A stretch of DNA of 62,330 nt from an uncultured Nitrospirota bacterium (GTDB lineage Bacteria > CG2-30-53-67). Below, piece by piece: positions 9,193 to 17,879 of this stretch. The position numbers and the translations under genes are program-made. The DNA lies in assembly GCA_947259355.1 (NCBI GenBank), contig CAMYMF010000010.1, positions 68,356 to 130,685 of the forward strand, in the 5' to 3' direction. Below the pieces are notes generated by a model, which ran no database searches, was not told the origin of the DNA, and saw only the letters and a list, made by a program, of their open reading frames with translations. How positions within the stretch are numbered: the first letter of the stretch is position 1; the number at the start of each line of letters is the position of its first letter.

Positions 9193-9729
9193 TCAGTCGT
9201 AGGAGAGCAGATAAATGCGTCCTCGCCTCGGATAGACCAGAACGAGGTTGCCTCCTGCCAAGTAGCCTTCGTCATCAACGGTGTCATCCTCCATCAGAAA
9301 CCAGCGGTCTTTATCGGGCATCATCAGTGCGTTTCCCCGTAGGGTCAGCAACCCGTAACGCCTCCCCGTGGGACAGAACCGGGCAGCAACGGTATCGTTA
9401 CGCCACGGATGGTGCCACAGGCTTCCCTGGGTGATTGTCTTTTCAGCCGCATCGGGAAGCGTCTGATACAGAATGTATCGACTCGGCGTTCGGCTCCCCT
9501 CCTGATATCTCAGTGGCAAACCCACGGCGGGAAGGCTCAGGCCGGTCACCCGCTGGAAGCGGGAGCGCACAAACCATTGAAAGGTCAGGAGCACAAAACA
9601 GAGAAACAGAATGACCATCGGCACCGACCAACCCCGGTCCTCCGATGGCGGTCTTCGAGTCACGGTCTTGCTCGTCTCCTGTGCGCCCGACCCGCGCTGC
9701 GTGCGGTCCGGAAACCGCGCCCTTCTCAC
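9193..9729 (-). CDS. Hypothetical single-pass membrane protein coupled to the LUD gene
   Basis: 178 residues and not recognised. A basic, polar N-terminus is followed by one membrane helix (VPMVILFLCFVLLTFQWFV, about residues 36-54) and an extracytoplasmic region of about 120 residues rich in aromatic residues and Gly, ending YPRRGRIYLLSYD. The GTG start overlaps the stop of the LUD-domain gene by four bases (GTGA), so translation is very likely coupled. I see no enzymatic motif. Function unknown. Confidence 0.6.
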   Translation of the reverse strand: MRRARFPDRTQRGSGAQETSKTVTRRPPSEDRGWSVPMVILFLCFVLLTFQWFVRSRFQRVTGLSLPAVGLPLRYQEGSRTPSRYILYQTLPDAAEKTITQGSLWHHPWRNDTVAARFCPTGRRYGLLTLRGNALMMPDKDRWFLMEDDTVDDEGYLAGGNLVLVYPRRGRIYLLSYD

Positions 9730-10394
9730 AGCCCCTCCTCACGGTTGATCAGCACCACCTTGATCCGGCCTCGGGGATAAGACTTCTCCGTGATGCACCA
9801 AGTATTGCAGATGCGGTCCGGACTGTCGCAGTCGGTGCAGCAAGACGTCTCTTGGCAGGGTGTCTGCAAATGGTGGTGGCGCAGGGCATTGCGCGGGGCC
9901 GCCACCTTGCGGATCCGCTCTATCCCTGCGGCCACATTGGGCACAATCTTGTTCCGTCCGATGTAGAGCACCACGTGCTTCGGCCCGAAGGTGATGGCGC
10001 TCACGCGATTGCCGACCATGTCCAGGTTCACCAGCTTGCCCGTTTCTGTGACCGCGTTGGTGCCGGTCAGAAAAAGATCAACGCCCAAGGCCTCTCGGCG
10101 ACGCGACAGGATCGTCTCCCGCGACAGACTCTCGGAGAAGGTCTCGATTACTTCAAGCCCGGGCCTTTCTTTCAACATATCGAGGACACCCGTCGCATAA
10201 AGGGTCAGGGAATCGCCCCAGGAAACGCTCTTGGCGCCGATGGGGGGAAAAATCTTCTCAAGGGTGATTTCTCTTGCTTCGGCACAATGGGCGGCCAAGT
10301 ACACTTCGAAGTGGTTCTTCTCGAGAGCACGGCGGCACCGCTCGAGTCGCTGCCGGGTATTTGTGTCACGGGTCCCTTCCATAGAACCTGTCAT
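9726..10394 (-). CDS. LUD-domain protein (LutC/YkgG-like, DUF162)
   Basis: 222 residues of the lactate-utilisation domain family. Visible motifs are SVSWGDSLTLYATG, DLFLTGTNAVTETGKLVNLD and NRVSAITFGPKHV. The Cys-rich tail TPCQETSCCTDCDSPDRIC is common in stand-alone LUD proteins of anaerobes. Family members are linked to iron-sulfur lactate oxidation, but stand-alone copies have no proven role. The ATG at 10394 is chosen because GGAG stands six bases upstream; the open frame continues to 10568 without support. It overlaps the following membrane-protein gene by four bases. Confidence 0.85.
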   Translation of the reverse strand: MTGSMEGTRDTNTRQRLERCRRALEKNHFEVYLAAHCAEAREITLEKIFPPIGAKSVSWGDSLTLYATGVLDMLKERPGLEVIETFSESLSRETILSRRREALGVDLFLTGTNAVTETGKLVNLDMVGNRVSAITFGPKHVVLYIGRNKIVPNVAAGIERIRKVAAPRNALRHHHLQTPCQETSCCTDCDSPDRICNTWCITEKSYPRGRIKVVLINREEGL

Positions 10395-10850
10395 AAAATG
10401 CTCCGATCCCGTCCGTCCTGTTGCGACAGGTGGTTCGTGACCTCTTCCGGGCTGGCATCGTGCGTACATCATAGTATAAAGCAAGACCGCTTGTACAGAC
10501 CGGAGACGCGGGCAGAAAACAGGAAATTGTAAATCGTCCATAGCCTCGCTGAAGGCCGGGGCCGGCAAATTGGATGTGAAGGGGTCATGAGATGTCTGGA
10601 CACTTTATGGCGCATTGAATGACGGGACTTCCTGAATCCTTGACGCCTTGACCCATTTGCCTTATCTTTGATCTGCAATCCTTGACTTGTTTCTTCCGCT
10701 TTACCTTTCTTTCCGTTTCGGGCATACTGCGGTCCATAAGATGGGATGGCAGTGCTCGAGCTGCACGGGGCAGAGAAATGGAGACAGATGCCGCCGGATC
10801 GCGAAGTGATGGCGGTAGTTTCATATCAGGAATCGGGAGACGGAGGTGAC
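10395..10850. other. Intergenic region with promoter-like sequence
   Basis: 456 bases between the divergent LUD gene and the small membrane-protein gene, with no convincing gene. A moderate sigma70-like match on the plus strand lies at 10640-10668: TTGACG, 17 bases, TATCTT. It points toward the gene at 10851. TTGAC also recurs at 10648 and near 10682. I see no RNA fold or repeat. Confidence 0.4.
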
Positions 10851-11288
10851 ATGAAACCGGATGCCCTGGTGATGCCGGAACCGAAGATCATTATTTATTC
10901 GGTGGGCATCGGCATTCTTCTCACGGCCCTCCTGCTAGGGGCTTTTGTCCTGTTGAAACCCCGGGGACACTGGGTCTCTCTGGGGAGAGCGCGACGACGC
11001 TTGCTCGCCGTGTCGCTCATTGCGTGCTGTTTCTTCTTGACAGCCTATTTGCCGCTGTTGGCCCTGAAGCTCCTGGCCGGTGAGTCCCGGGATGCCATTA
11101 CAGCGCTCTTGGTTTTGTTCGGTCTCGCAGCGGCGGTGGTGATGACGGAACTACTCCGCGCGGTTTTAGCCGGGGCTGCTGCCTGGACCGGAAGGAGACA
11201 TCTTCTCATCGTCATGATTGCGTGGAGTGGATTTGCGGCCCTTGCAGTGCTGCTGATCCGTCTGGGATCATGGGGGGGAACTCGCTGA
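10851..11288 (+). CDS. Hypothetical four-helix membrane protein
   Basis: 145 residues, not recognised. Four hydrophobic helices are visible at about residues 14-34, 48-70, 78-102 and 112-135, with short basic loops (LGRARRR, TGRRH) that put both termini on the cytoplasmic side. The ATG at 10851 is preceded by GGAGGTGAC, an excellent ribosome-binding site; the open frame starts further upstream without one. It is followed after 59 bases by a small zinc-ribbon-like protein, perhaps in the same transcript. Confidence 0.6.
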   Translation: MKPDALVMPEPKIIIYSVGIGILLTALLLGAFVLLKPRGHWVSLGRARRRLLAVSLIACCFFLTAYLPLLALKLLAGESRDAITALLVLFGLAAAVVMTELLRAVLAGAAAWTGRRHLLIVMIAWSGFAALAVLLIRLGSWGGTR

Positions 11289-11347
11289 GGCATGGGGATG
11301 TCGCAGAACAGGTGCCCTCAGGCAAGAGACAGCGGAGTCGATAGGGT

Positions 11348-11764
11348 ATGGGATCTTTTCTGCTCGGGTTGCTCTTAGGGGTCATGGGGGCCTGGCTCAT
11401 CGCGGTGCGCGTATTCGGCAGACCCTCGTCAGATCAGCAGGATCTCCACGATAAACTGCACCCGGAGGTCCGCCGAATCCTGTCGGCCGATGCGCGCCGT
11501 CACCTGACCGTGTCCGATATACGGGAACTGCTCGGGGCGGCGGAAAATGCACCCGGCGGAAGCCCCCTGCACCGGATCTGCCCTCAGTGCGGCAGCGACA
11601 GACTCTACCACGGCAAGGACTATGCCGTGGAGTTTACGATGGGATCAGACGGCAAACCGCGCCCCGCGGCATTGTCCCATGAAACCATCGAGTGTGAAGA
11701 TTGCAATTGGAAAATTACAGCGTCCGCTGAGACCGACGCGGAAGAATCGCAAGGTCCGGGCTAG
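11348..11764 (+). CDS. Hypothetical membrane-anchored zinc-ribbon-like protein
   Basis: 138 residues. One N-terminal membrane helix (FLLGLLLGVMGAWLIAV) is followed by a soluble part with two Cys pairs, CPQC (78/81) and CEDC (116/119). The spacing is suited to a zinc ribbon. No known family recognised. It sits between two other unknowns on the same strand. The Cys pairs are seen; metal binding is inferred. Confidence 0.55.
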   Translation: MGSFLLGLLLGVMGAWLIAVRVFGRPSSDQQDLHDKLHPEVRRILSADARRHLTVSDIRELLGAAENAPGGSPLHRICPQCGSDRLYHGKDYAVEFTMGSDGKPRPAALSHETIECEDCNWKITASAETDAEESQGPG

Positions 11765-11894
11765 CTGACCGCCCTGCCTACGGGTGAGCCGCTGGAACCG
11801 AACGGTCCAACGGGTTCGAATTGATTTGGTCGGAAGGCCTGCGCCGAGGAGACGGCAGACAGTCCCGGCCCCATGCCAGGAGAACCGAAGAGCA

Positions 11895-12341
11895 ATGAGA
11901 CGCGTGAGTTCCATTCAGGAAGCCAAACCAGTCCTGGAGTATTTCAAGGGCTTTCATGACGGGTTTGTTCGTCGATTTGCGGTTCTGGCCGATGTGTGCA
12001 ATCAGGACAAACCCCGTGCATCTAGCGGGGAAGCGGTAGATCTGGAGATCGCCATTGACTGCACCGGGCACACCATGGAAGGACACTCAGCGCAGCAGCG
12101 GGTCGTGGCCCGCTTCTACCGCGTCCGGGGCCTGAGCACACCGGTCGGCGGCCTCTCCTCCGAATTCTCCCTCGACGGACTTTCGATGACGGAGACTTTT
12201 CGCACAGCGGCGAACGGTGACCGGGAACGCTGCCTTCGCGCAGCACTCGTTCAGCCCCGCGCTGCGGAGGGTCGGGACCGAAAGAGACAGAAGGGCCTTG
12301 TTTTTACTTTCCGGTCGGCCGAGTTTACGGAGATCTTCTAG
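11895..12341 (+). CDS. Hypothetical soluble protein
   Basis: 148 residues with no signal peptide, membrane helix or motif that I recognise. The middle (AVDLEIAIDCTGHTMEGHS) and the end (RQKGLVFTFRSAEFTEIF) look like alternating beta strands. The ATG at 11895 has AGGAGAA at suitable distance. Base composition and codon use match its neighbours. Third in a run of three small unknown genes. Confidence 0.5.
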   Translation: MRRVSSIQEAKPVLEYFKGFHDGFVRRFAVLADVCNQDKPRASSGEAVDLEIAIDCTGHTMEGHSAQQRVVARFYRVRGLSTPVGGLSSEFSLDGLSMTETFRTAANGDRERCLRAALVQPRAAEGRDRKRQKGLVFTFRSAEFTEIF

Positions 12342-12398
12342 CGTATGCTGAACCAGAAATCAGGACCGGCATCTAGGAACACCTCATTTGAAAACGAG

Positions 12399-12469
12399 TT
12401 ATTGTCTCGATGCGAGGGACCGCACAAAGGTTGACGGCGGGACGCTGGCATCGCGCGTCGAGACAGTAA
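12399..12469. repeat. Long imperfect palindrome
   Basis: The 16-base arm at 12399-12414 (TTATTGTCTCGATGCG) and the arm at 12454-12469 are complementary at 14 of 16 positions, around a 39-base centre. It lies in the 266-base gap between the small unknown gene and the nitroreductase remnant. There is no T-tract, so it is not a standard terminator. It could be a REP/MITE-type element or an RNA hairpin. Confidence 0.5.
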
Positions 12470-12607
12470 GCCACGAATAACAAGGCTCGCCGGAAAAGAG
12501 CGGTTTCCCAATGGAAACAGGCTCGGACATCGCGCGCGACCATCGCTTGCGAGTTCCGATGGCCGGTACCAGACACGAGATTCTCAGGCACGCACAGGAG
12601 ACTGCCC

Positions 12608-13232
12608 ATGGCTGACAAGGACCCACGATGGGCCCGGAACGAAACGCTGCGGACCATCGCAAACCGGCGCAGCATCCGAGTCTTCAAGGATCAGCCCATC
12701 ACCGATCATGACCGCGCGGCCTTGCTCCACGCAGCCAATGCGGCCCCCTCCGCCCATAATCAGCAGTCCTGGCGGTTCATTGTGATACGGGGTGAATCAA
12801 AACGGAATCTGGTCGATCTTGTCTCGTCCCGGGCCGCGGATTTCCCGAAGCCCTCTTCTGCGCTGCTCCGCATGGCATCCCGTAGTATTGCCAGCGCCCC
12901 CCTCGCCGTGGCCGTGGCCAACACCGGTGATCTCATTGCGCACGGCACAGAGTTGTTCAAGGTCGAAAAAGATTTGGGGGCGTGAGTTCTTCCGTACCAT
13001 GGAGATTCAAAGTTCCGCAGCGGCGGTGGAAAACCTCCTGCTCGCCGCTGACTCCCTGGGACTGGCAGCGGTCTGGCTGGGGATTTTATTTCTGATCAAA
13101 GATGATGTGTTGAAGGCACTGGGAGAGCCGAAGGGGGAGTTCATGGCCATCGTCCCGGTGGGCTATCAGGCCCGGCCGAGCAGAGGACCCAAGAAGCAAC
13201 CGCTGGCGTCGATGGTCCGCTATTTGGACTGA
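12608..13232 (+). pseudogene. Nitroreductase-family protein, interrupted by a frameshift
   Basis: Two overlapping frames together make one nitroreductase of about 207 residues. The first (12608-12985) gives NETLRTIANRRSIRVFKDQPI, the FMN-binding start of the family, and ends at a TGA just after a run of five G bases at about 12975-12979. The second continues EFFRTMEIQSSAAAVENLLLAADSLGLAAVWLG and ends at 13232. Removing one G restores a continuous reading frame. ATG at 12608 is preceded by AGGAGA. Family members reduce nitro groups, quinones or flavins using NAD(P)H. The break may be real or a homopolymer error in the sequence. Confidence 0.8.
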
Positions 13233-13406
13233 TGCGCAGCGCCGGGCTGCTGTCGTCTCAAAGCTCCATTCCCCTTTCGATCCCGCCAACTTGTGGTTTC
13301 GCCGCTCCCCATGTATGGTAGGCTCACAGGACATTCCCTTACCGAACGAAGGAGGCTTTCGGGGGAGGTCCGTTCCCCCGTGGAAATCTGAAAAAGGAGG
13401 TTGGCG

Positions 13407-14408
13407 ATGAAGACCAAGACCTTCAGGGCGATGGTTGTAGAGGAACGGGAGGACAAACGCTTCGTCCGCACCATTCGGCAACGAAGGGTGGGGGATCTGC
13501 CCGAAGGCGACGTGCTCATCGAAGTCCACTATTCCTCCCTCAACTACAAGGATGCCCTCTCTGCGTCCGGCAACAAGGGCGTCACCCGCCAATACCCCCA
13601 CACGCCCGGTGTGGACGCGGCGGGAGAAGTGGTCGAAAGCACCGACACGCGATTCAAACCCGGCGCACAGGTGGTGGTAACCGGTTACGATCTCGGGATG
13701 AACACGGACGGAGGATTTGGGCAATTCATTCGGGTGCCCGCCGACTGGGTAGTGCCGCTCCCTGCGACCCTCAGCCCGCAGGAAAGCATGGTGTATGGCA
13801 CGGCGGGGTTTACCGCTGCCCTGTCGGTGTTTCGTCTACAGGAGCTGGACCTTACACCCGACAAAGGCGTGATCCTTGTCACCGGCGCGACGGGGGGCGT
13901 GGGAAGTATTGCGGTCTCCCTGCTCACCAAAGCGGAATACCGAGTGTGTGCAGCAACCGGGAAGGAGACGGAAGCCGACTATCTTCGCGATCTGGGAGCA
14001 GCCGATATCATTCCGCGCAGCGAATTGCTCGATACCAGCGGCCGGCCTATGTTGAAAGCACGCTGGGGCGGTGTGGTCGACACGGTCGGCGGCGCGGTCC
14101 TGGCCACAGCGATCAAGTCGGCCCAGCCCCATGCGGTGATCACAACCTGCGGCAATGTCGGCGGCGCGGAGCTACCGATCACGGTCTACCCCTTTATTCT
14201 GCGAGGCGTCAGCCTGCTGGGCGTTGATTCAGCCGCGTGTCCCATGGCCAAGCGGCTGCAGGTTTGGGAGAAGATATCGGGTCCGTGGAAACTGAAAAAC
14301 CTTGATCGGCTGAGCGCCGAGATTTCACTGGATGAGCTCGATGCAGATATCGACCGGATGCTGCAGGGACAGCTCACCGGCCGGAAGGTCGTCAATCTGT
14401 CAAAGTGA
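13407..14408 (+). CDS. acuI: Acrylyl-CoA reductase/quinone oxidoreductase, AcuI/YhdH family
   Basis: 333 residues, zinc-independent medium-chain dehydrogenase family. The substrate domain has SSLNYKDALSASGNKGV and the Rossmann domain has VTGATGGVGSIAVSLL for NADPH. HTPGVDAAGEV and LLGVDSAACP are typical of YhdH/AcuI. Known members reduce acrylyl-CoA to propionyl-CoA, for example in 3-hydroxypropionate or DMSP breakdown. The ATG at 13407 follows AAGGAGG by six bases. It stands alone between the broken nitroreductase and the convergent rpmB. Substrate not proven by sequence. Confidence 0.9.
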   Translation: MKTKTFRAMVVEEREDKRFVRTIRQRRVGDLPEGDVLIEVHYSSLNYKDALSASGNKGVTRQYPHTPGVDAAGEVVESTDTRFKPGAQVVVTGYDLGMNTDGGFGQFIRVPADWVVPLPATLSPQESMVYGTAGFTAALSVFRLQELDLTPDKGVILVTGATGGVGSIAVSLLTKAEYRVCAATGKETEADYLRDLGAADIIPRSELLDTSGRPMLKARWGGVVDTVGGAVLATAIKSAQPHAVITTCGNVGGAELPITVYPFILRGVSLLGVDSAACPMAKRLQVWEKISGPWKLKNLDRLSAEISLDELDADIDRMLQGQLTGRKVVNLSK

Positions 14409-14493
14409 GGCAAAAGCCCGTTGGCGGGATTCCCGGCTGAAAGGGCGCGCTCTCGAAGGCGAGACATAGGGGAAAAGTCGTATAAACAAGAGG

Positions 14494-14685
14494 CTAGGAA
14501 GCCTTCTGGATCTTGCCGGAGCGGATACATCGGGTACAGACGTTCATGCGCGTGGTTTGACCGTTGACTTGTACACGGACCCGCTGAATATTCGGATAGG
14601 AAACCTTCTTGCTCTTGTTGTGCGCATGGCTGATGTTGTAACCAACCTGTCGCCCCTTACCACACACCTCGCATTTTCTTGACAT
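14494..14685 (-). CDS. rpmB: 50S ribosomal protein L28
   Basis: 63 residues, the usual L28 size. It begins [15 protein letters not shown] and carries two Cys pairs (CEVC and CTRC), so this is the zinc-binding form. The stretch [15 protein letters not shown] is diagnostic. It is a component of the large ribosomal subunit. A GAGGAG ribosome-binding site is present. It is divergent from the DUF1858 gene at 14802. Confidence 0.97.
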   Translation of the reverse strand: MSRKCEVCGKGRQVGYNISHAHNKSKKVSYPNIQRVRVQVNGQTTRMNVCTRCIRSGKIQKAS

Positions 14686-14801
14686 GGTTTTGCTCCTCAG
14701 CTATACTCGCTGGCACTCTTTTGGCCAAAACGGTCGCGAACTGTAACACAATCTTGCCCCCGTTCGCAAGAGAAAATGCCAGAGAGCGGCGAGGAGTTTT
14801 C

Positions 14802-15008
14802 ATGCCAAAGATCACGAAGGATATGCCCTTTATACAGGCCATTCAATCACACCCCAAGGCCGTCGAAGTGCTCTCCAGGTACGATATGGGTTGCGTTGGG
14901 TGCATGGGCGCAGCCGGCGAAACCATTGAGCAGGGGGCCATCGCCCACGGGGTGGACGTCGACGAGCTGGTCCGGGAGCTGAACGCGCTCTTCAAGAAGA
15001 AGAAATAG
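14802..15008 (+). CDS. DUF1858-family small protein
   Basis: 68 residues. Contains the family core HPKAVEVLSRYDMGCVGCMGA with a CxxC-like Cys pair, then a short helical tail ending in four Lys. DUF1858 proteins resemble the N-terminal domain of ScdA/RIC iron-sulfur repair proteins and are frequent in anaerobes, but their role is unsettled. GAGGAG lies six bases before the ATG. A GC-rich hairpin (15009-15015 with 15026-15032) follows the stop codon. Confidence 0.85.
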   Translation: MPKITKDMPFIQAIQSHPKAVEVLSRYDMGCVGCMGAAGETIEQGAIAHGVDVDELVRELNALFKKKK

Positions 15009-15274
15009 GCGGCGCCCTTTTTGCAGCGCCGCGTCTACGATTGGGGGGGCTGGGCAACCTGTCACAAAAGGGCGAGCCTGCAGGTTGTTCGGCGTTGCGT
15101 TGAGGGGCGTGTTGCGCCAGAGAGTTCCGCGCGGAGCGCGAGGCACCCGACTGGCCCGCACCCATTCCCGGTGTCACCCCAACTGAACATCCTCACGCAG
15201 CAACGGTTCCTCGGAACAGGCGCAGGCAGAAATCCCGCACAACGCCCTGTCAATCCCGTCACGGCTCTTGCGGT

Positions 15275-17662
15275 ATGAAGCAATGTGAATCGATCCTGAA
15301 TGAGATACATCAAGCCGTCTCGCAGCCGCTCTCGCGGGGCACCCATGCGGCCCTGCCCGAACCGAAAAGGCTGACGACCCAGCTTGCCGCGTGTCTGCGT
15401 GAGACACCGGATCCGGAAACGTCCCGGATGGTCAAATGGCTGCAGGAGAAAGTCGAAACCCTGCGGCGACTCCCACCCCCTGAGCAGACACAGTGCTATC
15501 GAGAGATACAGACAGAGCTTGGGCGGTTTCTTGCGAAAGGGCTGCCTGCGAAACCGACCGTGCGGGCTGCGCCACCATCCGTGCGCTACGTCAAGGGCGT
15601 GGGAGAGCGCATGGCGGCCCTGCTGGCCAAGCTCAACCTTCGGACCACGGATGACCTTCTGGTCTTCTTCCCCCATCGCTACGAAGACCGGAAGAATCTG
15701 GTGCCCATTGCCCAGCTGGCGCAGGATACCACGGCGACGGTCCACGGCGTTGTGCGCAGTGTCGACCTGCAGACCACGCCCCGCAAGCGTTTCCGAATCC
15801 TCCATGTTCTCGTGGAAGACCGGACGGGAACGGTCATGGTCAAGTGGTTCAATCAAGCCTATCTCAAGAAGGTGTTCCAGCCGGGGCAAGAGGTCATTCT
15901 CAGCGGCAAAATAGGCCGCGATCCCTACAGCGTCTCTCTGGAGATGGAAAACCCCGAATTCGAGATCCTCGGCGACACCGGCGAGGAGACCATCCACACG
16001 AACCGGATCGTCCCCATTTACCACACCACAGCGGGTCTCACCCAGCGGCGCATCCGAAACATCATGTTTCATTTCATCGAATCGACTGAGACGGTGCCGG
16101 AGATCTTCCCGGAGGACCTGCTCGTGAAGTACCACCTCCCCGGCCGCGCCGAGAGCCTGAAAAACCTTCACTTTCCCGAATCCCACGTCCCCGTGGAGAA
16201 ACTGAACAACCGGCGGAGTAGATATCACAAGCGGATGATCTTCGAGGAGTTCTTTCTCCTGGAGCTGGTCCTCGCCCTGAACCAGCAGGGACGACGGCGG
16301 CGGGGGCGGGGGATTTCCTTTCAGGTCAACGGGGATGCCGCGCGCACGCTGATGGCGGGTCTCCCCTTCCCCCTGACCGGGTCACAAAAGCGGGTCATCG
16401 GGGAGATCCAGCGCGACATGGGCCGCCCCGTGCAGATGAGCCGCCTGCTCCAGGGAGACGTGGGGTGCGGCAAGACCGTGGTCGCCGCAATGGCCGCGGC
16501 CATCGCGTTGGACAACGGATACCAGGTCGCCGTCATGGCCCCCACAGAGATCCTCTCGGAGCAGCTCTATTTCAGTTTCAAAGGCCTCTTTCAGGCCTTG
16601 GGGCGCAAGACGGCCCTGCTCTCCCGGTCGGTCAAAGGCCGGGAAAAAGAGACGCTCCGGGAGAAGATTGAAACAGGCGACATTCATGCGGTCGTCGGCA
16701 CCCAGGCACTGATCCAGGAAGAGGTCAACTTTCGGAAGCTGGGACTTGTCATCATCGATGAGCAGCACCGTTTCGGCGTCATCCAGCGGGCGACGCTGAT
16801 CGGCAAAGGTGTTTCTCCCGATCTCCTCGTGATGACGGCCACCCCTATCCCCCGGTCCCTGTCGCTGACCGTCTACGGAGATCTCGATATTTCGGTTATC
16901 GATGAGATGCCGCCGGGCCGTTCCCCCGTGGAGACGCACATTGTCAGGGCACGGAACAAGCCGCAACTATACCGCCGTATCGCAGCGGAGGTCGCAAAAG
17001 GCCGGCAAGCCTATATCGTCTACCCCTTGGTGGAGGAGACGGAGAAGAGCGATCTGGCGGCCGCCACCGAGATGTCTGGCCACCTCGCCGAAACGGTCTT
17101 TCCACAGCACCCCGTGGGGCTCATGCACGGCCGGATGAGCAGCGAAGAGAAAGAGCGGGTCATGGGGGCCTTCAAGAAAGGCGAAATCAAGATCCTGGTC
17201 TCTACCACGGTCGTTGAAGTCGGCATCGACGTCCCCAATGCCACCGTCATGGTCATCGAGCACGCCGAACGGTTTGGCCTCGCCCAACTGCACCAGCTGC
17301 GCGGGCGGGTGGGCCGCGGCCCGCACCCCTCGACCTGCTATCTCCTCTTAGCGGGCCGCATGACGGAGGAGGCGAAACGGCGCATCTCCATCATGGAAGA
17401 GACCACCGACGGATTTCGAATCGCCGAAGAGGATCTCGCTATTCGGGGACCGGGGGAATTCTTCGGCAGGAAACAGTCGGGGCTCCCCGATCTCGTGCTG
17501 GCAAATATCCTGCGCGACGCTCCGATCCTCGAAGTGGCCCGAGAGGAAGCGTTCAGCCGTATCCGGCAGGATCCCGCCCTTTCGGCGCCGAAACACGCCC
17601 GGCTCCTCGCCGAGATTCGCCGGCGCTTCACCGGCAAATTCAGCCTCATCCGTGTCGGATGA
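15275..17662 (+). CDS. recG: ATP-dependent DNA helicase RecG
   Basis: 795 residues, slightly longer than most RecG. The N-terminal helical extension is followed by the wedge/OB domain (VRYVKGVGERMAALLAKLN, then VVRSVDL). The two helicase domains show Walker A QGDVGCGKT, motif II IIDEQHRFG, motif III TATPIPRSL and motif VI QLRGRVGRG. RecG reverses stalled replication forks and branch-migrates recombination intermediates in the cytoplasm. It has its own 266-base upstream gap with no clear gene, and a stem-loop with T-tract follows the stop at 17682. Confidence 0.97.
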   Translation: MKQCESILNEIHQAVSQPLSRGTHAALPEPKRLTTQLAACLRETPDPETSRMVKWLQEKVETLRRLPPPEQTQCYREIQTELGRFLAKGLPAKPTVRAAPPSVRYVKGVGERMAALLAKLNLRTTDDLLVFFPHRYEDRKNLVPIAQLAQDTTATVHGVVRSVDLQTTPRKRFRILHVLVEDRTGTVMVKWFNQAYLKKVFQPGQEVILSGKIGRDPYSVSLEMENPEFEILGDTGEETIHTNRIVPIYHTTAGLTQRRIRNIMFHFIESTETVPEIFPEDLLVKYHLPGRAESLKNLHFPESHVPVEKLNNRRSRYHKRMIFEEFFLLELVLALNQQGRRRRGRGISFQVNGDAARTLMAGLPFPLTGSQKRVIGEIQRDMGRPVQMSRLLQGDVGCGKTVVAAMAAAIALDNGYQVAVMAPTEILSEQLYFSFKGLFQALGRKTALLSRSVKGREKETLREKIETGDIHAVVGTQALIQEEVNFRKLGLVIIDEQHRFGVIQRATLIGKGVSPDLLVMTATPIPRSLSLTVYGDLDISVIDEMPPGRSPVETHIVRARNKPQLYRRIAAEVAKGRQAYIVYPLVEETEKSDLAAATEMSGHLAETVFPQHPVGLMHGRMSSEEKERVMGAFKKGEIKILVSTTVVEVGIDVPNATVMVIEHAERFGLAQLHQLRGRVGRGPHPSTCYLLLAGRMTEEAKRRISIMEETTDGFRIAEEDLAIRGPGEFFGRKQSGLPDLVLANILRDAPILEVAREEAFSRIRQDPALSAPKHARLLAEIRRRFTGKFSLIRVG

Positions 17663-17681
17663 AACGAGACGCTCCCCAAGG

Positions 17682-17704
17682 GCCCGAATCGGCGCCGGGC
17701 TTTT
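17682..17704 (+). terminator. Probable rho-independent terminator after recG
   Basis: GCCCG at 17682-17686 pairs with CGGGC at 17696-17700 and is followed directly by TTTT. The stem is short, so strength is uncertain. It separates recG from the relA-type gene. Confidence 0.5.
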
Positions 17705-17879
17705 GCCTTGATGTCTAGGCCCATTCATACTATATAAGGAGGATGCACGGCCCCTCCACCCGTGGATGCACTGGGGCGAGCGGGTTCGAGAGGCACCGAC
17801 AACGAGCACAGATAACTGGATAGACAGGATCCGTTCGCACGCGGGCGCCAGGCGCCCGTGTACGGCCGAAAAGAGCAAG

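Noticed and set aside
14700..14728. Promoter-like TTGGCC/TATAGC pair for rpmB on the minus strand
   Set aside because: The transcription start would fall on the ribosome-binding site, leaving almost no leader.
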